Positions 48,032-57,302 of a DNA stretch of 64,000 bases are shown here, piece after piece. This DNA comes from UBA10347 sp905182135 (lineage in GTDB: Bacteria > Actinomycetota > Acidimicrobiia > Acidimicrobiales > UBA10347). The notes beneath the pieces were generated by a model, which saw only the letters and a program-made list of their open reading frames with translations, had not been told where the DNA came from and searched no databases. The position numbers and the translations under genes were made by a program. The stretch covers positions 62,001 through 126,000 of the forward strand of contig CAWUSE010000012.1 in NCBI GenBank assembly GCA_963925805.1, written 5' to 3'. Within the stretch, counting starts at the first letter, position 1, and every line of letters starts with the position of its first letter.

Positions 48032-50104
48032 CTAGTTTCCTTGTTCGTGCAGAAGCACGTGCATTTCAACGGTGCCAGACGGGTCGGGAGCAATCCAGGA
48101 TCCATCGCTAGTAAGAGACCAGGAGCGACGGTCGTCAGCCAAGTTCATTTCGATGATGCGGTCGACCTTTTTTCGGGTCATAGGATCGATCACCGGAACG
48201 AGCGCTTCTACCCGTCGGTCCAGGTTGCGACTCATCAGGTCTGCAGATCCAATCAAATAGTGAGGTTTACCTATGCCCTCACCGTTTGCGAACCAGTAGC
48301 AGCGTGCGTGTTCCAGGTACCGCCCGAGCACGCTACGAACCGAAATGTTCTCACTCATTCCCGGCACTCCAGGACGGAGGCAACACATACCGCGAATGAC
48401 GAGCTCGACTCGCACGCCTGCCTGTGAGGCTGCATAGAGCTCGTCGATCATGTCGGGATCCACGAGCGAGTTCATCTTCATCCGGATGTGCCCGCCGGAA
48501 CCAAGTGCCGCTTCGTTTCGGATTAACTCGATAAAGCGCGGACGCATGTCTGCCGGCGCTACAACCAGATGGTTGTAGTCGACGGGCACATGAAAGCCCG
48601 TGAGTGAGTTGAACATCGCACTCATATCAGCACCGAATTCAGGCTGCGAGGTGAACAGGCCGATGTCGGTATACAGCCGGGCGGTGAGCGCGTTGTAGTT
48701 GCCGGTCCCGAAATGGCAGTAGCGAACCAGTTTGTCTTCTTCACGCCGGATTACCAGACATGTCTTGGTGTGGATCTTGAGCGACACAAACCCATAGGCC
48801 ACATGGACGCCAGCCCGTTCGAGTCGTTTCGCCCAGCTGATATTGGCTGCTTCATCGAATCGAGCTTTGAGCTCAACAACGACAACAACCTGTTTGCCAG
48901 CCTCGGCGGCACGCACAAGCGCTTCGACAATAAGTCCGTCGCCCGACATGCGATACATCGTCATCTTGATCGCTTGGGTGTGCGGGTCATCGGCCGCGGC
49001 ATTGATGAAGGCCAGCACCGAGTCCTCGAACGAATCGTAGGGGTGATGCACCAGGATGTCATTCTTACGAATGCGAGCAAACAACTCGCCGGGCGATCCA
49101 ATGCCAGCAAATTCATCGGGCGTGCGAGGACTCACGGGTTTCAGACTGAAGCCAGCGCGACCGTGTACGAGCTTGTCAATATTGCCGTAGCTCGAAAGGT
49201 CGACACGCCCGTCGACGTCGAAGAAGACGTCGTGTTCGATACCAAGTTCGCTGGCCAAAATGTTACGGAGTTCGGGTGTTGCCGCCGAACGGATCTCGAC
49301 ACGCACGACCTCGCCGAACCGTCGCTGGCGTAGCTCACTCTCGACCGCGGTCATCAGATCATCATCGTGATCGTCAAGCATGTCGGCGGTAACGGCTATG
49401 TCGGCATCGCGAGTCACGCGGAACACGGTTCGTTCGATGATCTCGACGCCAGGAAAGAGCTTGTCTAAATTGGCAGAGATCACTTGTTCGAGCTGAACGG
49501 CCTTGTCACCGATGGGCAGATGTCGACTCAGCAGGTCAACGGGGACCTTGACTCGTGCGAACCGTCGAACACCGCTGTGGGGGTCAACAATAAGCAGGCC
49601 AAGGTTCAGCGACAACGTGCTGATATACGGGAACGGATGACCTGGATCGACCGCTAGCGGCGTCAGGATCGGGAATACCTGGTCGGCGTAATACGCAGAT
49701 AATTCAGCTTGCTCTTCAGGCGTCAGGTCGACCCAGTCAACGAGATGAAGCGCATTCGCGTCTTCGGTCATCTCGGTTCGGATCCGGCTCAAGATCTGTT
49801 GGGCTTCAGCGTGTTGAGTGCGTGCCATGTCGAGCGCGCCTTCGTATTGTGAGACCGAGGTAACACCGTCGTCAACGATACGAATACGCCCGTTGCGAGC
49901 ATCGTCTCTCATCGACGCCACCCGGACAAGAAAGTACTCGTCTAGGTTCGCCGCCCAAATCGACACGAACCGCATGCGGTCGGCGTAAGGCAACGACGTG
50001 TCTTCGGCGAGCGCCAAGACGCGGCGATTGAAATCGTGCCAGGACAGTTGCCGGTTGAGGAACCGAGAAGCGGTAGTTGGTGTATCAGCTTGTTCAGAGG
50101 TCAT
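48032..50104 (-). CDS. ppk1: Polyphosphate kinase Ppk1
   Basis: A 690-residue Ppk1. The N-terminal domain begins FLNRQLSWHDFNRRVLALAED; the head domain and two PLD-like catalytic domains follow. The autophosphorylated histidine is in RYCHFGTGNYN and the second catalytic region in VELVIRGMCCLRPGVPG. It makes polyphosphate from ATP reversibly. Start ATG at 50104 and stop just two bases before the Nudix gene. Its placement upstream of the pst operon makes polyphosphate synthesis part of this cluster. Confidence 0.95.
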   Translation of the reverse strand: MTSEQADTPTTASRFLNRQLSWHDFNRRVLALAEDTSLPYADRMRFVSIWAANLDEYFLVRVASMRDDARNGRIRIVDDGVTSVSQYEGALDMARTQHAEAQQILSRIRTEMTEDANALHLVDWVDLTPEEQAELSAYYADQVFPILTPLAVDPGHPFPYISTLSLNLGLLIVDPHSGVRRFARVKVPVDLLSRHLPIGDKAVQLEQVISANLDKLFPGVEIIERTVFRVTRDADIAVTADMLDDHDDDLMTAVESELRQRRFGEVVRVEIRSAATPELRNILASELGIEHDVFFDVDGRVDLSSYGNIDKLVHGRAGFSLKPVSPRTPDEFAGIGSPGELFARIRKNDILVHHPYDSFEDSVLAFINAAADDPHTQAIKMTMYRMSGDGLIVEALVRAAEAGKQVVVVVELKARFDEAANISWAKRLERAGVHVAYGFVSLKIHTKTCLVIRREEDKLVRYCHFGTGNYNALTARLYTDIGLFTSQPEFGADMSAMFNSLTGFHVPVDYNHLVVAPADMRPRFIELIRNEAALGSGGHIRMKMNSLVDPDMIDELYAASQAGVRVELVIRGMCCLRPGVPGMSENISVRSVLGRYLEHARCYWFANGEGIGKPHYLIGSADLMSRNLDRRVEALVPVIDPMTRKKVDRIIEMNLADDRRSWSLTSDGSWIAPDPSGTVEMHVLLHEQGN

Positions 50105-50192
50105 CGTGTTCGCACCCTGCGGCGGACACCGAGACCTTTGATCCGCGGCTCAGATAGCCGCAGCGAAGCACGACGCACGACCCGCAAACGGT

Positions 50193-50486
50193 TTAGCCTT
50201 CGTCTTCGTCGTAGCCCAGGTCCCACTCGAGCAGGATCTTTGAGCGTTCGGCGTCGCGATTTACACGTTCACGGTTGCGACGGAACTGCGGATCGTGGGG
50301 AGGCAATAGCAGCAGGCGGGCCATCACGCGGAGCTTGAATGACTCGACGAAGCTGCTGTCGCCAAAGTCGCTGCGGAAGTCCCAGTGAGGCGAGGTGGGC
50401 CCGAGGTACACGATCTTCACGTGTGCGTCCGGTGTGATCCGTTCGCCATTCTCGTCAACCGCTCCGGGTGTCTGGATGTCTGACAT
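50193..50486 (-). CDS. Small hypothetical protein upstream of ppk1
   Basis: A 97-residue hydrophilic protein starting MSDIQTPGAVDENGERITPD, with TSPHWDFRSDFGDSSFVESFK and ending in acidic DLGYDEDEG. No domain recognised. The protein has balanced composition and good coding character, and it is on the same strand 88 bases before ppk1, so it may begin that transcript. A TTGACA hexamer occurs upstream on the minus strand near 50518-50541, but a matching -10 is unclear. Confidence 0.6.
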   Translation of the reverse strand: MSDIQTPGAVDENGERITPDAHVKIVYLGPTSPHWDFRSDFGDSSFVESFKLRVMARLLLLPPHDPQFRRNRERVNRDAERSKILLEWDLGYDEDEG

Positions 50487-51031
50487 GTAGAGCAGCCTAG
50501 GCCGATTACGCCCTCACCCGTCCATGACTACCCCTCTGTCAACAAACTGCTGGCCCAAAGGATCACTGGTGAAGCTCTAACCACTATTTCCCAGGCGGCT
50601 GATGTGTCCTTGCAGTGCCGGCACACCTAGCAGGCTTGACGTATCGCAATCCGACGAGTGCATGCCCGTTCAACGACTCGAGGAAGATGACCGACTTGGG
50701 TGCGTACCCCCTGCGACGCACACGTTCTTCCCGCCTTCTACGGCAAGACCAAAGTCGCGTGCTGAAAGACCGACGTCTCGGCAACGTCGCTCACTACGCC
50801 ATATCCCTTCACGTCTCGAGGCCTCCACATCGGTGTGCATTTGACGATGCCCTGCGGGTTCGATACGCACCGGTAGCAGGTCTCTTCCTACCGAACGTCA
50901 CGAACTGTTGGGACACCGCTGTGCTGGGTCACCGAACACAGTTCTACGACGAAACCGGATCTGTTGCACAAGCACTTCAACAGTAAATTCTTTGGTCACT
51001 ATTTTTGGCAGGAATGAGCTGCTGGAGTGCG
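50487..51031. other. Intergenic region with no supported gene
   Basis: About 545 bases between the small gene and the HtrA stop. Plus-strand frames at 50615-50986 and 50908-51238 overlap each other and show neither motifs nor ribosome-binding sites, so I do not call them. Nothing else is recognisable. Confidence 0.4.
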
Positions 51032-52330
51032 TCAGTCGCCGTTCGATGCGTCGCCGCGTGTGCCAAGAGAGACGTCGACGACTTGGGTGTTGCCGCGACG
51101 TTCGAACTCGACATTGATCACGTCGCCAGGATCTTGGCGACGAATGATGCGAGCCACATCTTCGGGCGTCGCCACGGACGCTCCATTTATGCCGGTGATG
51201 ACATCGCCGGGTTCGAGGCCGGCTCGACCGGCGGCTGAACCTTCGAAGATATCGACAATGAAGACACCGCTATCGCCGGTTGCTCCCGCTTCGTCGCGCT
51301 GAGCTTCGGGCACAACGCCAAGCGAGCGACTCGATGCTCCGAACCAGGCCGTGTCAGGAGTCAAAGACGGATCGCCCTCGGCGAAACCTTGGAGGAAGTC
51401 CATGACCGAATCGATGGCTATAGCAAAACCGACATTCTGCGATCCCTCGATAATGGCCGTATTGATGCCAATAACCTCGCCTGCTGCGTTGACCAGTGGT
51501 CCACCCGAGTTGCCGGGGTTGATCGCAGCATCGGTCTGGAGAAGGTTCTCAAAGCGCAACCGGCCAGCGTCGATCTGACGGTTCTTGGCCGACAAGATAC
51601 CCAGCGTTACGGTTGGGTCGCCGCCAAGGCCCAGTGCGTTGCCGATGGCGAGCACCTGATCACCCACCAGCGACTGCTCGGTGGTACCCAACATTGCTGG
51701 CAGCGTGTTGGTCACTCCCTGCACCTGAATCAGCGCAACGTCTTGAGCGACGATGCTCGACACAACGGTGGCGGGGGCTCGGGTGCCGTCAAAGAACACG
51801 ACTTCGACCGTGTCAGCATCTTCGATCACATGGGCGTTCGTGAGGATCAGGCCATTGGTGCCGACGACGATGCCGGAACCAGCCCCACCAAAGACCCCAC
51901 GGAAATTCTCGACATTGGTTTCGATCGAGACCACCGATGGCGACACGACTGCCAACACACCTTGCACATCGAGTGCGCCGCCACGCAGGCTTAGATTCTC
52001 GCCACCGACCACGGCGCTTCCGCCACCGAGACTGACCAGTGATGGTTGGTCGTCAATGAACAACAGAAAGGCACCAACGACCGATGCAGCGACAACGAGC
52101 GCTATTGCCGACGCCAGCGCTGCTAGAGGCCACGGGTTTATCCACCATGGGTCCTCGCTAGGCACAGCGGCCGTCGAGCTTGACGGCCGCGGGTTAGGCA
52201 GCGGCGCATACAGATTGTGTGCCGGGTCATAGGTCGGCGGGGTCGCGGGCAGCGAGTCCAAGGGGTTATCGGCACCAGTGCCCAAGTAAGACGGCATCTC
52301 GGAAGCAGATGGATCGGTCAAGTCAGCCAC
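51032..52330 (-). CDS. HtrA/DegP-type serine protease with PDZ domain
   Basis: A 432-residue membrane-anchored HtrA. An N-terminal cytoplasmic Pro-rich region precedes a membrane segment (WPLAALASAIALVVAASVVGAFLLF). The trypsin-like domain has His in LILTNAHVI, Asp in AQDVALIQV and Ser in NPGNSGGPLVN, so the triad is complete. A PDZ domain with GRAGLEPGDVITGINGASV follows. It would cleave misfolded proteins outside the membrane. GTG start at 52330. Adjacent whiB is divergent. Confidence 0.92.
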   Translation of the reverse strand: MADLTDPSASEMPSYLGTGADNPLDSLPATPPTYDPAHNLYAPLPNPRPSSSTAAVPSEDPWWINPWPLAALASAIALVVAASVVGAFLLFIDDQPSLVSLGGGSAVVGGENLSLRGGALDVQGVLAVVSPSVVSIETNVENFRGVFGGAGSGIVVGTNGLILTNAHVIEDADTVEVVFFDGTRAPATVVSSIVAQDVALIQVQGVTNTLPAMLGTTEQSLVGDQVLAIGNALGLGGDPTVTLGILSAKNRQIDAGRLRFENLLQTDAAINPGNSGGPLVNAAGEVIGINTAIIEGSQNVGFAIAIDSVMDFLQGFAEGDPSLTPDTAWFGASSRSLGVVPEAQRDEAGATGDSGVFIVDIFEGSAAGRAGLEPGDVITGINGASVATPEDVARIIRRQDPGDVINVEFERRGNTQVVDVSLGTRGDASNGD

Positions 52331-52745
52331 GCTCCCCCATCATCGCCGAAGAATGCCTCGATCACCACGCGGCTGGGCAATCTGGCTGGGTCCAAGCGGC
52401 TTGAGCCGCCGGGTAGCACATGCAGGACTGGCCGCCCTTGACAACCGGGCAATCGGCAGGGAGCGAGGCGACTTGGGCGGGTCCGAGGCCATCGTAATTT
52501 CATCTCAGGTTGAGATGGGCTCGCATGGACCTGCTCTCGCAGCAGATTCCGCTGATAGAGGACCACAAACCGAAGCTAACGACAATCAAATTTCAACCAA
52601 CAATGAACATTCGATACACCGATCCCAAAAAATCGCTGCAATTACAACGGCCACACCGAAAATCGACAGAAATCTCAGATTTACCTTCGCTTTCGCACCG
52701 GTATGGCGTAATGAAATCCGTAAGCGACGTACTTGGAGACAACTC
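52331..52745. other. Divergent intergenic region between htrA-like and whiB genes
   Basis: About 415 bases. The plus-strand open frame runs through it to WhiB, but residues before the GTG at 52746 show no conserved pattern. The region is AT-richer near 52580-52680 (ATTTCAACCAACAATG and AAAAAATCGCTG), which fits a promoter for whiB. No clear operator. Confidence 0.4.
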
Positions 52746-52997
52746 GTGGACACGTCTTGGATGGCAGAAGGCAATTGCGCAGGCCAGGCTCCTGACCTTT
52801 TCTTCCCCAGCGATGGGGTTGGGGTCCAGGTAGCTAAAAAGGTCTGCATTGACTGCCCTTCAACGAATGCCTGCCTTGAGTACGCCTTGGCCTTGCGCAT
52901 CGAACATGGTGTGTGGGGTGGCTGTTCCGAGCGTCAGCGACGTCGTATTTTGAAGGCTCGCCGCCTCGCTGTGCAGAGCGAAGCGGTACACGCTTAG
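52746..52997 (+). CDS. WhiB-family iron-sulfur regulator
   Basis: An 83-residue WhiB-like protein. Four cysteines are in the expected arrangement: NCAGQAPDLFFP, then VCIDCPSTNACLEYAL. The turn motif GVWGG follows and then a basic tail SERQRRRILKARR for DNA or sigma-factor contact. WhiB proteins bind a [4Fe-4S] cluster and region 4 of the principal sigma factor. The start is GTG at 52746, with GGAGAC upstream at 52732-52737. Subfamily assignment (WhiB1-7) is not safe from sequence alone. Confidence 0.88.
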   Translation: MDTSWMAEGNCAGQAPDLFFPSDGVGVQVAKKVCIDCPSTNACLEYALALRIEHGVWGGCSERQRRRILKARRLAVQSEAVHA

Positions 52998-53020
52998 GTA
53001 AAGGACCCCCCGCCTTTACC
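52997..53020 (+). terminator. First hairpin after whiB
   Basis: GGTAAAGG pairs with CCTTTACC around ACCCCCCG, starting at the last base of the whiB stop. A second hairpin follows at 53026-53058. Confidence 0.5.
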
Positions 53021-53025
53021 CACTA

Positions 53026-53058
53026 GATCGGGCACGCCGTGCAGGGCGTGCCTCGATC
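53026..53058 (+). terminator. Strong Rho-independent terminator after whiB
   Basis: GATCG-GGCACGCC pairs with GGCGTGCC-(T)-CGATC around a six-base loop; GCGTTTTGG follows. Thirteen pairs with one bulge make it a strong candidate. Confidence 0.75.
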
Positions 53059-53225
53059 GCGTTTTGGGGCGGTGGCCACCACCTGGGCACCTACCGGCCC
53101 TCAGCGCAACGAGCGGTCTGCACCGATAACGTTCACCGGCACCTTCGATAGCCCCCTCCACTGGGGTTCACCTACCTTGCGGAACTAGGTTGGAGCGGAA
53201 GATCGAACGATTGCCCGGAGGCATC

Positions 53226-54410
53226 ATGAACGAAGTAGTCATTGTCGAAGCTGGTCGCTCGCCGGTAGGCAAGCGCAATGGGTCACTCGCTGGGGCGCAC
53301 CCAGCCGATGTGCTTGGTCCAGTGATGATGGAAGTCATCAAGCGAGCTGGCATCGAATCATCTGATGTTGGTCAGGTGGTGGGCGGTTGCATCAACAAGA
53401 TCGGTGCCCAGGCCATGAACATCACTCGGACCGCTTGGTTGAGTCATGGCGGAGCCCAGGAAGTAGCGGCTACCACGATCGATGCTCAGTGCGGTTCATC
53501 GCAGCAGGCAGTCAACCAGGCGCATGCGCTGATCGCCTCTGGCATCGAAGACGTCGTGCTGGCATGTGGCGTCGAGGCTATGAGCCTGCTCCCTATTGGT
53601 TCCGATGCCTTTGCCGGCAAGCAAGCCGGCCTCGGTAGCCCGATGAGTCGTACCTATTTCGGGCACTATGAGTTCATCAGTCAGTTCGACGGTGCAGAAC
53701 GAATCGCCAATAAGTACGAGATCACCCGCGAAGACACCGACCGATTCGGCTTGCAATCTCAGGAACGTGCCGCCGTTGCTATCGCCGAGGGTCGCTTCGA
53801 GACACAGATCATTCCAATCGAGGCACCAGTCCTTGACGCAGACGGTAAAAAGACCGACGAAAAGATCACCGTGACGCGTGATGAAATCCCACGCGACACC
53901 AGCCTAGAGAAGCTCGCACAGCTCAAGCCGGTCGCTGGCGACGGCGGTATTCACACCGCGGGGACATCCTCCCAGATCGCTGATGGCGCCAGCGCAGTGC
54001 TGATGATGAGCGCTGAAAAGGCCAAGGAACTTGGCGTCAAGCCGATCGCCCGAATCGTGCAAAGCGCGCTGGTCGGTTGCGACCCCGTCCTGATGCTCGA
54101 GGGCCCAATTCCAGCAACGCGCAAGATACTCGAAGCCGAAGGTTTGACCGTCGACGACATCGACGTCTTCGAAATCAACGAAGCATTTGCGTCGGTCGTA
54201 CTGGCCTGGAGCAAGGAACTTGGCCCTGACATGGACAAGGTCAACCCCAACGGCGGCGCCATCTCACTTGGCCACCCGCTGGGCGGTACCGGCTGCTTCC
54301 TGACCACCAAGGCAGTCCACGAATTACAGCGCACCGGCGGCCGTTACGGCGTCATCACCATGTGTTGTGGTGGCGGCCTTGGCACCGGCACCCTGATCGA
54401 ACGCCTCTGA
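53226..54410 (+). CDS. Thiolase (acetyl-CoA C-acyltransferase)
   Basis: A 394-residue thiolase. The acylated cysteine is in DAQCGSSQQAVNQA, with NEAFASV, GHPLGGTGC and a final GGGLGTG as the other active-site motifs (Cys, Asn-His, His, Cys). FadA-type beta-oxidation thiolysis or acetoacetyl-CoA formation are both possible; a few segments (INKIGAQAMNITRTAW) recall the steroid-associated FadA5 type. The start is ATG at 53226 with GGAGG at 53216-53220; the frame runs upstream without coding value. Confidence 0.92.
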   Translation: MNEVVIVEAGRSPVGKRNGSLAGAHPADVLGPVMMEVIKRAGIESSDVGQVVGGCINKIGAQAMNITRTAWLSHGGAQEVAATTIDAQCGSSQQAVNQAHALIASGIEDVVLACGVEAMSLLPIGSDAFAGKQAGLGSPMSRTYFGHYEFISQFDGAERIANKYEITREDTDRFGLQSQERAAVAIAEGRFETQIIPIEAPVLDADGKKTDEKITVTRDEIPRDTSLEKLAQLKPVAGDGGIHTAGTSSQIADGASAVLMMSAEKAKELGVKPIARIVQSALVGCDPVLMLEGPIPATRKILEAEGLTVDDIDVFEINEAFASVVLAWSKELGPDMDKVNPNGGAISLGHPLGGTGCFLTTKAVHELQRTGGRYGVITMCCGGGLGTGTLIERL

Positions 54411-54421
54411 TCTGACACACA

Positions 54422-54448
54422 GTGTGTACTCCCATGGGGAGTGCACAC
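54422..54448. terminator. Hairpin between convergent thiolase and MFS genes
   Basis: GTGTGTACTCCC pairs with GGGAGTGCACAC around a three-base loop, 12 pairs with one G-T. It occupies almost all of the 39 bases between the two convergent stops and can end both transcripts. Confidence 0.7.
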
Positions 54449-54449
54449 T

Positions 54450-55655
54450 TCAGGTAGTCGATGCTCGCATTGCGAACGCGCCAACGATGGGGCCCGGCGC
54501 GAGCAGCATGAACGCAAATCCCCAGTTGGACGCGTCTCGAACGACCGGAACCAGGAAAATCGTGAGCACCGTAAGCACGAAACCAAGCGCAAGTTGCAGC
54601 GTGAGTGCAGTGCCGACGGACTCGGGTTCAACAACCTCGGTAACAATCGTCGAGAACTGCGCGCTGTCAGCCACAACCCAGAATCCCCAGACCAGGCCGA
54701 CCATAAGCACAAATGCAGGTGGAGCCGAGACAAGGAAACCAGTGACCATCGACGCCAAAGCAGACCAGCGCATTGCTAGCCCTGCTGCGGTCGATCGCTT
54801 CTGGCGATCCGAGAGCGACCCGACGTAGACGCAGCCGAACGCTCCGATCCCAATCGTGCCGAAGGCTGCGATGCTGGCCGAGCGTTGGTTGATGAAGACA
54901 TCACCGTAGAACGCGGCAATCCAGGCCCACATGGCGTAGAGCTCCCACATATGGCCAAAGTAGCCAAGGCTCGCCAAGCGGAACTCACGGTTGTTGACTA
55001 CAGATCGGAGTTTGGCCGGGTCAAAGGGCGCAGCCGCAGTTGCATACGGTCCTTCCGAACCCAATCGCTCTGCGAGCAGGCCACCGACCAGGGTCAGCGC
55101 GGACGTCGCTCCGATCACAACTTGCCAGTCGAGTTCTCCAATGCCATTGATGAGATGGGGAAGAGCCGAACCCAGTGTCAGCGCTCCAATCATGACCCCC
55201 AGCGCATAGCCGCGCCCGGCCCGATACCAGCTGGACATTGCCTTGAGTGCTGGCGGATAGACCGCCGCCAAAAAGACGCCTGTCATGAAGCGTGCGACTA
55301 GTGCTGGGCCGTAGGCATTCAGGGGGATGATGGCTGCATTGGCGATAGCGGCGCCTGTTGTGCCGATCAGCATTAGGCGACGAGGTGCAATTCTGTCGGC
55401 GAGGTTCGCCAACGATGAGCCAGCAGCGCCGACCACGAAGCCAATCTGGAGCGCAATGATTAGCCAACTCTTGGCGGTTGAGCCCAGGTCCCATGCGGCC
55501 GTGAGTTGACCAAGCACCGCTGCAGTCGAAAACCATGTGGACATCGCCAGGACCAGGGCGACTGCCAACAAGCGAAGTTCGCGCCCCTGTCCTGCGGGGC
55601 GATCAGCATCACCACCCGCCCTGGCATCAGCTTCTTCGATAGTGGAGCGAGACAT
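54450..55655 (-). CDS. MFS transporter
   Basis: About 401 residues from the ATG at 55655 (MSRSTIEEAD); the frame goes further upstream but looks non-coding. Twelve membrane segments are predictable, with the loop 2-3 motif ANLADRIAPRRLMLIG and the loop 8-9 motif GSLSDRQKRSTAAGL. The family resembles nitrate/nitrite or organic-anion facilitators of the MFS_1 group, but no substrate residue is readable. Confidence 0.85.
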   Translation of the reverse strand: MSRSTIEEADARAGGDADRPAGQGRELRLLAVALVLAMSTWFSTAAVLGQLTAAWDLGSTAKSWLIIALQIGFVVGAAGSSLANLADRIAPRRLMLIGTTGAAIANAAIIPLNAYGPALVARFMTGVFLAAVYPPALKAMSSWYRAGRGYALGVMIGALTLGSALPHLINGIGELDWQVVIGATSALTLVGGLLAERLGSEGPYATAAAPFDPAKLRSVVNNREFRLASLGYFGHMWELYAMWAWIAAFYGDVFINQRSASIAAFGTIGIGAFGCVYVGSLSDRQKRSTAAGLAMRWSALASMVTGFLVSAPPAFVLMVGLVWGFWVVADSAQFSTIVTEVVEPESVGTALTLQLALGFVLTVLTIFLVPVVRDASNWGFAFMLLAPGPIVGAFAMRASTT

Positions 55656-55804
55656 CGGACTCAGATTAGGCCGGCAGTGAGTTGGTAGGTTCGTAGCCGT
55701 TGCGGCAATAGCCAAACCACGAAGCGTTAACAACCATTCCCACAATGCGCAGGTGACAAACCGCTGCTCGGACGCAAGCGTCGAACTCGATCAACCAGTG
55801 GTGA

Positions 55805-55963
55805 TCAGGCGACGTCGTCGTCGGATATGCCGTCGGCTACCCCATCTTGAAACTCTTTTTGAGCCTGGCCAATCGAACGGGCAAGCTTAGGAAGCTTGGC
55901 ACCGCCAAAAACCACAAGAACGATAACCAATACGATAATTAGCTCTGTTGCCCCGAGATTCAT
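55805..55963 (-). CDS. tatA: Twin-arginine translocase subunit TatA
   Basis: A 52-residue protein, short enough to be missed by length cut-offs. It reads MNLGATELIIVLVIVLVVFGGAKLPKLARSIGQA in two steps: a membrane helix, then the FGGAKLPKLARSIG hinge and amphipathic helix, and an acidic tail (DGVADGISDDDVA). This is the TatA/TatE pattern; TatA forms the pore of the Tat export pathway for folded proteins. The start is the ATG at 55963 with a weak ribosome-binding site. It follows the downstream end of a whiB gene on the same strand. No tatB or tatC is in the window. Confidence 0.9.
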   Translation of the reverse strand: MNLGATELIIVLVIVLVVFGGAKLPKLARSIGQAQKEFQDGVADGISDDDVA

Positions 55964-56008
55964 ATCGTGAGCTTAGCCGGATATCTCGACAGCGATCAGG
56001 CGGCGAGA

Positions 56009-56287
56009 TTACGCGGTTGCGATCTCGGGCAGCTCAACCTGACGGCTTGCGTTTCGCTGGCGGCGGATACGACGGCGTTCCCGTTCGCTCATGCCACCCC
56101 AAATGCCGAACTTCTCGCTATTGGCCAATGCGTACTCAAGGCAATCGTTTTGCACGATGCAGTTACGGCAGACTTCTTTGGCCTCGCGAGTCGAGGCACC
56201 CCTCTCGGGGAAGAACAGGTCAGGGTCTACGCCGAGGCAGTTCGAGAACTCTTGCCACGAACGATCAAGCATGTTTTTGCGACGCAT
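56009..56287 (-). CDS. WhiB-family iron-sulfur regulator
   Basis: A 92-residue WhiB protein. Cysteines lie in SNCLGVDPDLFFP and EVCRNCIVQNDCLEYAL (four in all), followed by FGIWGG and the basic SERERRRIRRQRNASR. This resembles the WhiB1/WhiB2 group, but assignment is open. The ATG at 56287 is preceded by GAGGAGG five bases upstream. The strong ribosome-binding site and the palindrome TGTAATTACA 30 bases upstream suggest regulated expression. tatA follows 45 bases downstream on the same strand. Confidence 0.88.
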   Translation of the reverse strand: MRRKNMLDRSWQEFSNCLGVDPDLFFPERGASTREAKEVCRNCIVQNDCLEYALANSEKFGIWGGMSERERRRIRRQRNASRQVELPEIATA

Positions 56288-56316
56288 GGCGCCTCCTCAA
56301 AGGGGAATCCACCCTT

Positions 56317-56326
56317 TGTAATTACA
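56317..56326. promoter_or_regulatory. 10-base palindrome upstream of whiB
   Basis: TGTAATTACA is a perfect palindrome 30 bases upstream of the whiB start (56287). It could be a dimeric regulator operator. It is short, so chance is not excluded. Confidence 0.35.
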
Positions 56327-56543
56327 ACAGTGTCATCATTGTGTCAGCGGGAAAGCCAAAAGCGCAAGGCCGATCTAGGTTTTTGCGCGCTTTTTGTTGT
56401 CTTTTTGCGGTTTTAGGCCCAAATTCCCTAAAAATCGGCCCACCACCCGCCCTCATACCAGTATCAACAGTGCCCACACGAGCAACACCACTCCGTGCTG
56501 AGGGCGATTCATAGGACGAACAGAACTCCGGTAATGTCGTACG

Positions 56544-57302
56544 ATGACTCCATCGCGCGACAAATCGAAGATAGTTCTGGTCACCGGTGCGTCCAGTGGC
56601 ATCGGCGCCGCAGCTGTTCGAGCATTAACTGCGACCGGCATGACCGTGCACGCCGCGGCTCGCCGCCACGATCGATTGCAGGCTCTTGCCGCCGAAAGCG
56701 GATGCATCCCCCATGTCCTTGACGTAACCGATGCGCCTGCGGTGCAAGCACTGGTGGCCGAGATTGGCACCATCGACATTCTGGTCAACAATGCAGGCCT
56801 TGGCCGCGGTTGGGGCTCACTAGTCGAGGCAACGTACACAGACATCGAAGTCACCGTCTCGACGAATGTGACCGCAACAATCCACATGGTCCAGGCGGTC
56901 TTGCCCGCCATGATCGCCCAGAAATCTGGCCATGTCGTGAACGTTGGATCCATGGCTGGGCTCTATCCGCTCAGCTCCGCTCTCTACGGTGCCACCAAAG
57001 GCGCCATGCATCGCCTATCGACCAATCTTCGCCTTGAGCTGCACGGCACCGGCGTGCGGGTCACCGAAATCTGTCCCGGCCGAATCCAAACCGAGTTCTA
57101 CCAAGTAGCCGTTGACGATGACGATGCTCGATCGGCAATTCTGGACACTGGCGCTGACGAGGTGACCGCTGCCGAGTGCGCCGACACCATCGTTTATGCA
57201 GTAAATGCCGCACCTCATATCAATATCAATCGGATTGAGCTGCAACCGACCGAGCAGACATACGGCGGAAGCCAGTACGTCCTACGAAAGACACAGCCAT
57301 GA
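56544..57302 (+). CDS. Short-chain dehydrogenase/reductase
   Basis: A 252-residue SDR. TGASSGIG near residue 15, NNAG around 85, catalytic Ser in NVGSMAGLYP and Tyr-Lys in YGATK. The AAARRHDR segment after the second strand favours NADP. The C-terminus NRIELQPTEQTYGG matches the YdfG/serine-dehydrogenase-like branch that acts on 3-hydroxy acids. ATG at 56544; its stop overlaps the next start by four bases (ATGA). Confidence 0.86.
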   Translation: MTPSRDKSKIVLVTGASSGIGAAAVRALTATGMTVHAAARRHDRLQALAAESGCIPHVLDVTDAPAVQALVAEIGTIDILVNNAGLGRGWGSLVEATYTDIEVTVSTNVTATIHMVQAVLPAMIAQKSGHVVNVGSMAGLYPLSSALYGATKGAMHRLSTNLRLELHGTGVRVTEICPGRIQTEFYQVAVDDDDARSAILDTGADEVTAAECADTIVYAVNAAPHININRIELQPTEQTYGGSQYVLRKTQP

